Below, in pieces: positions 14,974-22,866 of a stretch of DNA of 33,148 nucleotides (its first letter is position 1; the number at the start of each line of letters is the position of its first letter). This DNA comes from JBGLNJ01 sp964353405 (GTDB lineage Bacteria > Chloroflexota > Anaerolineae > Fen-1058). The notes under the pieces were generated by a model that had not been told where the DNA came from, did not search any database, and saw only the letters and a program-made list of their open reading frames with translations. The translations under genes and the position numbers were made by a program. The DNA is taken from contig CAYGWJ010000246.1 of the NCBI GenBank assembly GCA_964353405.1, positions 1 through 33,148 of the forward strand. The letters run 5' to 3'.

Positions 14974-15792
14974 ATGCACATCATCGTCTGCATGAAACAG
15001 ATCGTGGATCTGACCAAGATTCGCATCAAGGCCGACACACGCGAACCGGTGCTCGAAGGATTGCCCGTCCGCTTTGGCGACTTTGAAAAGAACGCGCTGG
15101 AAGAGGCGGTTCGCATCAAGGAAAAACAAGGTGATGTCAAGGTCACGGCTGTGGCGGTCGGCTCTCCCAAACTCAAGGACACTATCAAGGAGGCATTAGC
15201 TATCGGCGCAGACGAGGCGGTCATCCTGACCGACCCGCTCTTTGAAGGCTCGGACGAGATGGGTACAGCCCGGACACTCGCCAAGGTCTTGCAAAAGATC
15301 GGCGAGTACGATCTGATTCTACTGGGCGAAGGCTCAACCGATGACCACACCGGCCAGGTGACTTCAAGGCTGGCTGCACTCTTGGGGCTTGCGCAGGTGA
15401 CTTATGTGCGCGAGTTGGAGGTGCTAGAGGGCAACCCCCTGGCAAGTCCCAGAGGCAAACGCATCCGCGCCGTGCGCGATCTGGAAGATGCGCTGGAAGT
15501 GGTCGAGGCGAACCTGCCTGCTATCGTCAGCGTCACCGCAGAGCTGAACCAGCCGCGCCTGCCGCCACTGACAGCGATTCTCAAGGCGGCTCGCAAACCT
15601 ACCAAGACCTGGGGGCCAAACGACATCGGTGTCACCACAGGCGAGGTCGGAGCAGGCGCTTCCATGATCACCATGTTGAGCAACCTGGCACCCACCCAAC
15701 AGCGCAAACAAGTTATGCTTGAAGGAGACGTGGATGACGCCGTGAATGAATTGCTCAAGGCTTTAGAGCGGGAAGGAGTGTTGGCAGTATGA
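14974..15792 (+). CDS. etfB: Electron transfer flavoprotein beta subunit
   Basis: A 272-residue subunit of the ETF heterodimer. The start ATG 14974 follows GGGGGAGGG. The N-terminus MHIIVCMKQIVDL and the AMP/FAD region LILLGEGSTDDHTGQVTSRLAALLG are typical, as is VEANLPAIVSVTAELNQPRLPPL. Between ELEVLE and KRIRAVRDLED there is an extra GNPLASPRG. It is encoded by 15435-15455, a copy of the family A palindromic repeat seen elsewhere between genes; it keeps the reading frame. The stop overlaps the etfA start (ATGA), indicating coupled translation. Confidence 0.94.
   Translation: MHIIVCMKQIVDLTKIRIKADTREPVLEGLPVRFGDFEKNALEEAVRIKEKQGDVKVTAVAVGSPKLKDTIKEALAIGADEAVILTDPLFEGSDEMGTARTLAKVLQKIGEYDLILLGEGSTDDHTGQVTSRLAALLGLAQVTYVRELEVLEGNPLASPRGKRIRAVRDLEDALEVVEANLPAIVSVTAELNQPRLPPLTAILKAARKPTKTWGPNDIGVTTGEVGAGASMITMLSNLAPTQQRKQVMLEGDVDDAVNELLKALEREGVLAV
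15435..15455. repeat. Dispersed palindromic repeat, family A (copy 2), in frame inside etfB
   Basis: CCCCCTGGCAAGTCCCAGAGG matches the family A consensus with one mismatch in the right arm plus an extra leading C. It encodes the extra loop GNPLASPRG of EtfB. Confidence 0.7.
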
Positions 15793-16733
15793 GTGGGGTA
15801 CTGGTTTACTCGGAGCGCGAATCAGTTGCGCTAGAACTGGCGACCTTTGCGTCTACGCTCAAGCGGCCTGTGGCAGTCGCTTTGGTCGGTCAAGAGGCTG
15901 CTGCCTGGGCCAAGAACTGTTTCGCTCATGGTGCGGAGCGAGCCTACGTGAGCACCGATCCCACCTTGTCCGAGCTGCAGGCAGATGTGTTAGCCGAGGC
16001 GCTGGCTCAAATCACAAAACAGGCCGACGCGGACGTGATCCTGATCGGCTCGACCCTGCGCGGGCGTGAGGTGGCAGCCCGCCTGGCCCAAAAACTGAAT
16101 GCCGGCTGCATCACCGACGCCAATGGGTTGCGGTTTGAAGACGGCCAACTCGTTGCGACGCGCTACGCCTTGGGCGGCAATACGATCGCGACTCTAGTCA
16201 TCAAATCGCCAGTGCAGGTCATTGCCGTGATGCCCCAGACCATTCAGGCGACGCCGACTGGAGATGGAGGAAGCGCAGAGATCATTGAAGCCAGGCTTTC
16301 GCTGGCTCCTCCGCCGGTCAAAATAGTGGAGCGCCGCCCGAAACAGGCCGGTAGTGTGAACGTCGAATCGACTAAAGTACTCGTGTGTATCGGGCGTGGT
16401 GCAAACGAACAGAGCGACCTGGAGATGATTCAGACCCTGGCTGATACCCTCGGCGGCGTCGTCGGCTGCACTCGTCCCGTCTCTCATGACAAGCATTGGC
16501 TCTCCGAAGGCCAGATGATCGGCATCTCGGGCAAGATGTCCAGCCCACGCCTGTATATCGGCATTGGCCTGTCGGGGCAGATTCAGCATACCGTTGGCAT
16601 TATGGGTTCTAAGGTGACCGTTGCTATCAACAGTGACAAGAACGCACCGATCTTCAAGATGGCCGACTATGGTATTGTGGGCGATCTGTACCAGGTTGTG
16701 CCCAAGTTGACGGGCAAGCTCAGGCTGCGGTGA
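15789..16733 (+). CDS. etfA: Electron transfer flavoprotein alpha subunit
   Basis: A 314-residue FAD-binding subunit of ETF. The N-terminal domain has DVILIGSTLRGREVAARLAQKL. The C-terminal FAD domain has the signature GIGLSGQIQHTVGIMGSKVTVAINSDKNAPIF split across about 255-290, and DLYQVVPKLT at the end. With EtfB it accepts electrons from the dehydrogenase and hands them to the FixC/FixX-like pair. Together the four genes equal a fixABCX-like set in the order C-X-A-B. Some such sets bifurcate electrons between quinone and ferredoxin; sequence alone does not show that here. It is the last gene of the operon. Confidence 0.95.
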   Translation: MSGVLVYSERESVALELATFASTLKRPVAVALVGQEAAAWAKNCFAHGAERAYVSTDPTLSELQADVLAEALAQITKQADADVILIGSTLRGREVAARLAQKLNAGCITDANGLRFEDGQLVATRYALGGNTIATLVIKSPVQVIAVMPQTIQATPTGDGGSAEIIEARLSLAPPPVKIVERRPKQAGSVNVESTKVLVCIGRGANEQSDLEMIQTLADTLGGVVGCTRPVSHDKHWLSEGQMIGISGKMSSPRLYIGIGLSGQIQHTVGIMGSKVTVAINSDKNAPIFKMADYGIVGDLYQVVPKLTGKLRLR

Positions 16734-17008
16734 TCGCAGCCATCCGTGCCCATTCACGGCCCTCGCCATCGTTTTAGCGACAACCATCGTAAAGCTTTCA
16801 CCTTCTTCACCCAAGCGATTCTCGGCCGGCGCCTCGGCGTCTGGCAGCACGATGAAACCGGTGTTGCCCGTGCGTGCGTCTGGCTTGCCGTGATTCGCAC
16901 GCCAACCCCAGGCCGGGCCAGTCGCGGATCCTTGCCAGGGGATGGTCAGATGATGAGGCTAGTGATATAATCTGAGCATCTCCCGCCAAGCCGGACCGAG
17001 GTCAACCC
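16734..17008. other. Intergenic region with extended -10 promoter for the downstream gene
   Basis: No convincing gene is visible. TGATATAAT (16963-16971) is an extended -10 element just upstream of the DUF3054 gene. On the minus strand 16745-16955 stays open with gene-like composition (for example NTGFIVLPDAEAPAENRLGEE) but has no start, so it may be a remnant. Confidence 0.45.
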
Positions 17009-17443
17009 ATGCAGCCAAATACGCGACCTTCGCTCCGCATCAGCCGGGCACAGGTGATCTTGCTCGTCGGAGACGCATTGATCTTTGTGTTTTTTGCTGT
17101 CGAAGGACGCGCCACACACGAAATGGGGCTGGGCGCATCGCCCATCCTCACCGTGTTGACGGTGGCCGCGCCCTTTGCCGTGCCCTGGTTCATCCTGGCC
17201 TGGGTGCTCGAAGCCTTTCAATCCGACACCATCCTGCACCCCCGGCGCATGTTGTTCACCACAGCCTTTGCCTGGTCGTGCGGCGGTTCAATTGGGCTGG
17301 TGGCACGCACGATGATCTTGCAGCGGCCCTTGCTGCCCGCGTTTGCGGCGGTCGTGTTGGGCATCAACGGCATTTTGCTGCTGAGCTGGCGATTCATCTA
17401 CAGTCTCATCGCGGCGCGCGCCAAGTCGAAAGCTTTAGCTTGA
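17009..17443 (+). CDS. DUF3054 family membrane protein
   Basis: A 144-residue integral membrane protein with four hydrophobic helices (about residues 15-32, 45-68, 80-100, 108-130). The first carries GDALIFVFFAVEGRATHE and the second TVAAPFAVPWFILAW, which match the conserved pattern of DUF3054. Function is not known. An extended -10 promoter lies about 40 bases upstream. It ends 20 bases before the lipoprotein gene, so the two may be cotranscribed. Confidence 0.8.
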   Translation: MQPNTRPSLRISRAQVILLVGDALIFVFFAVEGRATHEMGLGASPILTVLTVAAPFAVPWFILAWVLEAFQSDTILHPRRMLFTTAFAWSCGGSIGLVARTMILQRPLLPAFAAVVLGINGILLLSWRFIYSLIAARAKSKALA

Positions 17444-17463
17444 TCGCAGCCGAGGTCAATCTC

Positions 17464-18072
17464 ATGCGACGCTGGCTCATCGCGCTCACACTTGTGGCGC
17501 TCATGTCCGCCTGCACGCCGGGTGCAGCGCCTCCTTTTACCGACAGCTTTGACGATACCCGCAACGGCTGGGCGCTCGTCCACAACAACCAGGCTGACAT
17601 CCTCACCGAGGGAGGCCAGCTTCACATTACCATCAAGCAGCCGGACTCGTTAGCCTGGTCCATAGCAGTCGGCAAGACGTTCGACGATTTCACTCTCGAC
17701 GTGGACGCCACGCCGCTGGCCGGGCCGGATGACAACGACTATGGTGTCATCGTGCGGCATGTGGACGACGACAACTTTTACCGCTTGGAGATCAGCGGCG
17801 ACGGATATTTCAACGCCCAGAAGCGACAGAAGGGCAAGTGGGAAAAACTGATTCCCGACTGGACGGCCTCGCAAGTTATTCGCCAAGGCAAAGCGCTGAA
17901 CCATCTGCGCGTGGTCTGCGCGGGCAGCCGTCTGACGTTCTATGTCAATCAAACTCTACTCTTTCAAATCACAGATGCATCTTTCTCGCGCGGCGCAATT
18001 GGAGTATTGGCTGGAACGCTGGCCCAACCCGGCGTTCAGGTGGCCTTTGACAATTTGAGTATCAGCAGGTAA
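17464..18072 (+). CDS. Lipoprotein with a concanavalin-like/DUF1080-type beta-sandwich domain
   Basis: A 202-residue exported protein. The start is ATG 17464, which gives a clean lipoprotein signal: MRRWLIALTLVALMSAC, with lipobox LMSAC and Cys17 as the lipidation site. The mature part (about 25-200) has FTDSFDDTRNGWAL, YGVIVRHVDDDNFYRLEISGDGYF and GAIGVLAGTLAQPGVQVAFDNLSIS. This is the recurring pattern of extracellular jelly-roll domains related to LamG/DUF1080, which often bind glycans. No catalytic residues can be assigned. It lies 2 bases before the HIT gene. Confidence 0.8.
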   Translation: MRRWLIALTLVALMSACTPGAAPPFTDSFDDTRNGWALVHNNQADILTEGGQLHITIKQPDSLAWSIAVGKTFDDFTLDVDATPLAGPDDNDYGVIVRHVDDDNFYRLEISGDGYFNAQKRQKGKWEKLIPDWTASQVIRQGKALNHLRVVCAGSRLTFYVNQTLLFQITDASFSRGAIGVLAGTLAQPGVQVAFDNLSISR

Positions 18073-18074
18073 AA

Positions 18075-18419
18075 ATGTCAACTTGCATCTTTTGCGATAT
18101 TATTACCGGCAAGGCTCCCGCCAAGATCGTTTACCGGGACGAGCGCGCCGTGGCCTTTTACGATCGCGCCCCGCGCGCGCCGGTTCACGTGCTCGTCGTG
18201 CCGGTCGAGCACATCAACAGTCTGCGCGACCTCAAGCCGGAGCACGAATCACTCGCCGGCCATTTACTCCTCGTCGCTCAACACATTGCCGAGCAGGAGA
18301 ATATCGGCAACTCGGGCTATCGCGTCATCGTCAACACAGGCCGGGCCGCCGGGCAAGTCGTGTTTCACGTCCATCTGCACATCTTGGGCGGCGGGCCCAT
18401 GAAACATCCGATGGGTTAG
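18075..18419 (+). CDS. HIT family nucleotide hydrolase/transferase (HINT-like)
   Basis: A 114-residue cytoplasmic enzyme that hydrolyses adenosine 5'-phosphoramidates and related nucleotides. The histidine triad is H98-V-H100-L-H102 in VVFHVHLHILGG. The N-terminal CIFCDIITGKAPAKIVY has the C4/C7 pair seen in zinc-binding HINT proteins, and the PVHVLVVPVEHI segment is also conserved. Length is normal. The start is two bases after the lipoprotein stop, so translation is probably coupled. Confidence 0.96.
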   Translation: MSTCIFCDIITGKAPAKIVYRDERAVAFYDRAPRAPVHVLVVPVEHINSLRDLKPEHESLAGHLLLVAQHIAEQENIGNSGYRVIVNTGRAAGQVVFHVHLHILGGGPMKHPMG

Positions 18420-18457
18420 CCGACCTCAAATTCAAGTATCAAATTGCATTTTGCCTC

Positions 18458-18488
18458 TTGACTCTCCCCCCACGGGAAGGTGTATACT
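18458..18488 (+). promoter_or_regulatory. MerR-type promoter with 19-bp spacer
   Basis: TTGACT (18458-18463) and TATACT (18483-18488) are separated by 19 bases. Between them is an imperfect dyad around CTCCCCCCACGGGAAGG. The long spacer with a dyad is the signature of promoters untwisted by MerR-family activators, here most likely by the gene's own product. Confidence 0.75.
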
Positions 18489-18534
18489 ATGCTCGAAGGC
18501 CTTCAAAGAAGCATCATGCGCGCGTAGAGTATAC

Positions 18535-19353
18535 ATGTTCAAAATCAGTGACTTTTCCAGACTCGGTCGGCTATCGGTTAAAGCGCTTCGATACTATGAC
18601 GAGCTGGGCCTGCTCAAGCCAGCTCAGATCGACCGCTTTACCGGTTACCGCTACTACTCGATTGACCAGTTGCCCCGGCTCAACCGTATCCTGGCCCTCA
18701 AAGACCTGGGCCTGTCGCTGGAGCAAATTGCGCGGTTGCTGGATAATGAACTGCCGCCCGATCAACTGCGCGGAATGCTCAAGCTCAAGCAAGCGGAACT
18801 GCAACAGCAAGCGGACGAGCTACAAGAGCGGCTGGTGCGAGTGGAAGCGCGACTGAAACATATCGAACAGGAGGGCAAAATGCCAACGTACGATGTCGTC
18901 ATTAAAAAGGTTGAGGCGCAACTGATGGCCTCCGTCCGTGATGTGGTCCCCACTCCACCCGATCAAGGACGTTTGTGGGGTGAACTGGGTGCGTACCTGG
19001 GCCAGCACAAAGCTATCTCCACTGGCCCTTGCTGGACCATCTACTATGACCCCGAGTACAAAGAGCGCGATTGGGATGTGGAAGTATGCGAGCCGCTCGG
19101 CGCGCCGATCCCTGGCACCGAGCGCATCCACGTTCGTGAACTGCCGGGTGTAGAGACGATAGCTTGCACCATCCATCACGGTCCATTCGTCACCATCAGC
19201 CAGGCCTACGGGGCGCTCATGCAGTGGGTCCAAGACAACGGCTACCGCATCGTCGGCCCGTGCCGAGAAGTCTATCTGCAGCCCAGTGCGAACGGCAGCC
19301 AGACCGACCCGGACACCGTTACCGAGATCCAGTTCCCCGTCGAAAAGGCGTAA
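18535..19353 (+). CDS. MerR-family regulator with GyrI-like (BmrR-type) effector-binding domain
   Basis: A 272-residue transcription activator. The N-terminal MerR winged helix (1-72) reads MFKISDFSRLGRLSVKALRYYDELGLLKPAQIDRFTGYRYY in pattern. A coiled coil dimerisation helix follows (about 78-113, Gln/Leu-rich). The C-terminal domain (about 118-272) has the GyrI/BmrR ligand-binding fold (YDVVIKKVEAQLMASVRD, TIHHGPFVTISQAYGALMQW, REVYLQ). It probably senses a hydrophobic cation or drug. I start at ATG 18535 because the longer frame from 18451 would begin inside the promoter. A terminator follows at 19391. Confidence 0.92.
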   Translation: MFKISDFSRLGRLSVKALRYYDELGLLKPAQIDRFTGYRYYSIDQLPRLNRILALKDLGLSLEQIARLLDNELPPDQLRGMLKLKQAELQQQADELQERLVRVEARLKHIEQEGKMPTYDVVIKKVEAQLMASVRDVVPTPPDQGRLWGELGAYLGQHKAISTGPCWTIYYDPEYKERDWDVEVCEPLGAPIPGTERIHVRELPGVETIACTIHHGPFVTISQAYGALMQWVQDNGYRIVGPCREVYLQPSANGSQTDPDTVTEIQFPVEKA

Positions 19354-19390
19354 CCTGGCCCTGATGGAAAACGGCAGGCGATAAAAGCAG

Positions 19391-19426
19391 ACACCTCTCG
19401 GCGCAGCACCCGTCGAGAGGTGTTTT
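19391..19426 (+). terminator. Intrinsic terminator after the merR-type gene
   Basis: ACACCTCTCG (19391-19400) pairs perfectly with CGAGAGGTGT (19414-19423), followed by TTT. Confidence 0.8.
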
Positions 19427-19516
19427 GACAGCCGGCTATAGACGATTCTGGCCAAAATGCTGTGCCGGCAACCGGAAACCATGACAAACATAATCCCAAT
19501 CCATGACTAATATCAT

Positions 19517-19545
19517 TTGACCCACACACATTGATTTGGTAGTCT
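19517..19545 (+). promoter_or_regulatory. Probable promoter of the ferredoxin gene
   Basis: TTGACC (19517-19522), a 17-base spacer and TAGTCT (19540-19545) fit a sigma-70 promoter, 64 bases before the start codon. Confidence 0.5.
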
Positions 19546-19608
19546 AGAGGCACTTGTCCGTCAGGTGACTGCAGAACCTGACAAAAAATCACAAGAGGAG
19601 AAACTGCC

Positions 19609-19797
19609 ATGGCAATGAGAATAACCGACGAGTGCATTTCGTGTGGAGCGTGCGAGCCAGAATGCCCCACCAACTCTATCAGCGAAGGTTCCCCGATCTA
19701 TGTGATTGACGCGGCGACCTGCGTGGAATGTGTAGGGCATCATGACTCACCACAGTGCGTCAGCGTCTGCCCGGTCGAGTGCATCGTCAAGGCGTAA
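19609..19797 (+). CDS. 2[4Fe-4S] ferredoxin
   Basis: A 62-residue electron carrier with two cluster motifs: C9-x2-C12-x2-C15-x3-C19-P and C38-x2-C41-x8-C50-x3-C54-P-x2-C58. The longer second motif with an inserted loop is the Allochromatium/YfhL type. The ribosome site AGAGGAG precedes ATG 19609. It stands alone between a promoter and a hairpin, so it is probably monocistronic and serves general low-potential electron transfer rather than the ETF operon. Confidence 0.96.
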   Translation: MAMRITDECISCGACEPECPTNSISEGSPIYVIDAATCVECVGHHDSPQCVSVCPVECIVKA

Positions 19798-19827
19798 AGC
19801 CCAGCGCCGTCACACTCGGATAGGCTT

Positions 19828-19855
19828 GAAATGCCCCCGCCCTCGGGGGCATTTC
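19828..19855. terminator. Hairpin after the ferredoxin gene
   Basis: GAAATGCCCCC (19828-19838) pairs perfectly with GGGGGCATTTC (19845-19855) around a six-base loop. The T-run is poor (GTTTG), but the position 31 bases after the stop suggests a terminator. Confidence 0.65.
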
Positions 19856-19956
19856 GTTTGCACACAACTCTCACGCTTGCCGGCAGAAACACATCGCTTC
19901 GAGCGCAGACGCGAATTGCTCGCGCCGCGGGTTATGCACCCGCAGTGGTTTTGGTA

Positions 19957-20038
19957 TATAATAGGTGCCGCCAAGGAACCACGCTTACTTACGTCCGTGG
20001 ACATATCAGACCTCTGAGATTCAAGTCTTTGAGGTCTG
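19957..20038 (+). promoter_or_regulatory. Leader of the dipeptidase gene: -10 element and hairpin
   Basis: TATAAT at 19957-19962 is a good -10, though no clear -35 is seen. In the leader, CAGACCTC (20007-20014) pairs with GAGGTCTG (20031-20038), with a possible inner AGA/TCT pairing. This makes a hairpin ending 18 bases before the start codon. Confidence 0.45.
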
Positions 20039-20055
20039 GCAACAGGAGGAATGTA

Positions 20056-21243
20056 ATGACTGGCAGTTCTAGCCTGGACTGGGCCACGCTTCACCGCGAC
20101 TCGGCCATCGTTGATCTGCACATCCACCCGTCGCTGCAACAGCAATTGTTTCACCGCAACCTCAACTGGCGCTACGTCATCAGCCGGCTCAACCCGCTCA
20201 GCGTGCGCGCCAGCTTTCCGCGCCTTAAAGAGGGCGGTTACGACGCCATCCTTTCGGTGATCCACGTGCCGGAAAAAGGCATCCTGCAAGATTTTCCCAT
20301 CGTCAACGTGTTTCGCTTTCTGCGGCCTGACCTGTGGGCCAAGGTCTTTGCGCCGGCGCCGTTCAACGTCGCGCTCAGAATGATGGACGACATGGAAACG
20401 GCGGTCGCCGATTCCGCTCATCGCGACTGGATGAAAATGGCTCGCTCGGTCAAGGAACTGAACGACATCATGAGCCGGCCGGATGCCAAGCGTCCGATCG
20501 CCGTCGTCCATTGCGTCGAAGGCGGCCACTGTCTGACGGGCGACGACACGAGTGAGGCGGCCGTCCTCAAGAATCTGGAAACGTTCTTTCAACGCGGCGC
20601 GGTCTACCTCACGCTGGCTCACTTTTATCCGAACCAGGTCGTCAATCCCTGCTTCCCCTTCCCAGAAGACGTGCTTCCCCTGGCTGCCAATCGCAACGTC
20701 TGGCGCGACCTGACGTTGGGCCTGACCGACATTGGCAAACACGTCGTCGAAAAGATGATCGAGATGGGAATGATCATTGATCTTTCGCACTCTACGCCCG
20801 CCGCGCGCCAACAAATTTACGACATCGTGGACGCCAGCGGCAAACGCGTCCCGCTCATGTTCACGCATGTCGGCGCTTATGAGATTGACCCCAGTCCCTA
20901 CAATCCGACCGATGAGGAGATCAAGCGCATCGCCCGCGACGGCGGCGTCATTGGCGTAATCTTTATGCCGTACTGGCTGATGCCCAAGGAAAGCAAGCAG
21001 GGCATCAATTTCATCTCGCGCACCATCCAGCACCTCGTCAACGTCGGCGGAGAAGACGTGGTCGGCATCGGCACCGACTTTGACGGATTCACCACCCCGC
21101 CCGACGACTTGATTGACGCGTCGCAAATGCCGCGCCTGACTCAACGGCTGTTGATTGACGGATACAGCCGTGAGCAGATCATCAAGATTCTGGGCGGCAA
21201 TGCGTTGCGCGCCGTGCGAGAAGGTTGGGGCAAGAAGACGTAA
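20056..21243 (+). CDS. Membrane dipeptidase (peptidase family M19)
   Basis: A 395-residue zinc dipeptidase of the amidohydrolase fold. The first metal motif is VDLHIHP (D20, H22, H24). The bridging glutamate is in VHCVEGGHC, further metal-site histidines are in IIDLSHSTP and MFTHVG, and the late VGIGTDFDGF carries the conserved aspartates. The final GGNALRAV is the family's usual end. There is no signal peptide, so the enzyme is probably cytoplasmic. ATG 20056 is chosen for the upstream AGGAGG; the frame opens earlier but without support. It ends one base before the GH1 remnant's start codon, so the two once formed an operon. Confidence 0.94.
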   Translation: MTGSSSLDWATLHRDSAIVDLHIHPSLQQQLFHRNLNWRYVISRLNPLSVRASFPRLKEGGYDAILSVIHVPEKGILQDFPIVNVFRFLRPDLWAKVFAPAPFNVALRMMDDMETAVADSAHRDWMKMARSVKELNDIMSRPDAKRPIAVVHCVEGGHCLTGDDTSEAAVLKNLETFFQRGAVYLTLAHFYPNQVVNPCFPFPEDVLPLAANRNVWRDLTLGLTDIGKHVVEKMIEMGMIIDLSHSTPAARQQIYDIVDASGKRVPLMFTHVGAYEIDPSPYNPTDEEIKRIARDGGVIGVIFMPYWLMPKESKQGINFISRTIQHLVNVGGEDVVGIGTDFDGFTTPPDDLIDASQMPRLTQRLLIDGYSREQIIKILGGNALRAVREGWGKKT

Positions 21244-22199
21244 TGAACCTTCAAAACGCTTTCGACGTGCTTCGCGGTACACGCTCTATGCCAACACTCC
21301 CCGCATCATTTCTGTTCGGCGTCGCCACGGCTGACCATCAATGCGAGGCCTACGCCCCCTCGCGCGAAGACATCCGCGATGTCTGGGAGCGCGAGCACCG
21401 GCTCGTCATGCGCGGCAAGGCGACCGATTTCGAGAATCGCTTTGAAGAAGACATCGAGCTGGCGCGCCAGCTCGGTTGCAAGGCCTTTCGCTTTTCGATT
21501 GCGTGGTCGCGCGTCGAGCCTGCGCCCGGCCAGTTCGACAAGGCCGCGTTCGATTATTACGGCCGGCTCATCGCGGCGATTCAATCTGCCGGCATGGAAC
21601 CGGTCATCACCTTGCATCACTTTACCTGGCCGGTGCATGTGCAGCAACGCGGGGGGATGATCGGCCACGAGTTCCCTGCGCTCTACACCCGCTACGTGAC
21701 CGAAGTGGTCAATCGCCTCGGCCAGGCCGTGCGCCGCGGGGTGTAGCTCACCTTCAACGAGCCAAGCCAGTTGGTCTATGGCTACATCAAACCCGGCTGG
21801 GAGCAAAACTATTTTGTGCCGCCCGGCCTGCCCGAAGGCTCGACGTTCGACGACCAGGTCGCGGCACTCGGCAAGTTGATCCGTAACCTGTTCGTCGCTC
21901 ACACACAGGCGCGCCAGATCATCAAGGCCGCACGCCCGGACGCCTGGGTGGGCGCGAATCCGCTGCTGCTGGGCTTGCCGGTCTGGCTGCAACGCCTGAT
22001 CAACTGGAATGCGACCCGCGTCAAAGGCGAAGCCGACCTGAACAAGAACGTGCGGCGATACGTCGCGCGGCAACTGCACACCGCCGCGACAGCCCAGGGG
22101 GTCAATCCGCTGAGAGCCTGGTGGAATTCGGTCGTCCAGCAATACAGCATCCTTTCGACCGTGGCGGCGAGCAACTGGTGGCACCTGGGCATGGCGGGC
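21243..22199 (+). pseudogene. GH1 beta-glycosidase, 5' part, amber mutation and truncated
   Basis: The frame from ATG 21243 encodes a glycoside hydrolase family 1 protein (FLFGVATADHQCEA, GCKAFRFSIAWSRVEPAPG, VITLHHFTWPVHV). At 21744-21746 an in-frame TAG stands where the family has the Trp before TFNEP, so TGG to TAG is the simplest change. The same frame then continues with LTFNEPSQLVYGY, containing the acid/base glutamate, to ASNWWHLGMAGRLP. At about 22199 it stops matching and enters a reverse-strand transposase fragment. The 3' part resumes at about 23850. The gene is therefore dead at several levels. Confidence 0.88.
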
Positions 22200-22643
22200 C
22201 GATTGCCCGGTCAAGTCAAAATCGTACACGATGGGCGCTCCCCGTCGCAACAATTCGTGGACCGCCGTGGCGATGAACGGGCGACTGAATTCGATGATCA
22301 CTTGCTCAATGTCCCGCACCGTGTGTTCGTCGCACGCATCCAATGTACGACTGACCGTGCTGTAATGTGCAAATCCAGGCTGGCCCCACGCACGGGCGAC
22401 GACAGGATCATGCGCCAACGGGTGTGGCCCTTCATTCAGGTCTTGCAGGTACTCCATGCCACTCAGGATGCCCGCCAGAAATTCGACCAGCTTGGTCTGC
22501 GGAGCAAAGCGGCGTGTCTTTTGCTGAATCGTCACGCCCATCAACCGATCAATCATACCCTGCTGTTTGAGAAATTCACCAAAGGCGACCAACATCCCAT
22601 GCTGGGTATTGGTCAGTGGCCAATCCGAAATCGAAGCGTTCAT
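22199..22643 (-). pseudogene. N-terminal fragment of a DDE transposase
   Basis: Starting at ATG 22643 (GGAGGA upstream), about 148 codons read as a transposase: LVEFLAGILSGMEYLQDLNEGPH, YSTVSRTLDACDEHTV, then PIVYDFDLTGQ, which probably holds the first catalytic Asp. After that the frame runs into the antisense of the GH1 gene and has no meaning, so more than half of the transposase, with the other catalytic residues, is missing. I cannot assign the IS family. The junction at about 22197-22203 is where both coding sequences end. Confidence 0.75.
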
Positions 22644-22866
22644 GGGCAGTTCCTCCGCCCACGATGTGACTCGCTCCGGCTGACATCATGCAAAATCGCG
22701 TCTGATTCAACGATTCGGCTTCTGGTTGCGCAAAAGTTACGCTAGGCTTTCGAGCCCGGCCAAATCGTAAAAAATGGCAGTACCCAGCAGATAGGAAATG
22801 CATTGCAACTGTGGTGGTATTTTGATAGTTGACGCAATCGCCTGTTAAACAAGAAGGGAGGACAAG
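22644..22866. other. Non-coding stretch between transposase fragment and patatin gene
   Basis: It holds the transposase ribosome site on the minus strand and, at the right, the patatin ribosome site AAGGGAGGA. A TTGATAGTTGACG sequence (22822-22834) may be part of a promoter. No complete terminal repeat of the IS could be identified. Confidence 0.3.

Noticed and set aside
16745..16955. Minus-strand gene remnant
   Set aside because: The composition is gene-like but there is no start, no recognised motif, and the frame runs into antisense etfA. It is kept only as a remark.
19810..21282. 490-codon minus-strand frame
   Set aside because: It is antisense to the M19 dipeptidase gene and lacks a ribosome site or recognisable motifs.
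21306..22643. 445-codon minus-strand transposase
   Set aside because: Only the part from 22643 to about 22199 is transposase. The rest is the antisense of the GH1 pseudogene, so the long frame is an accidental chimera.
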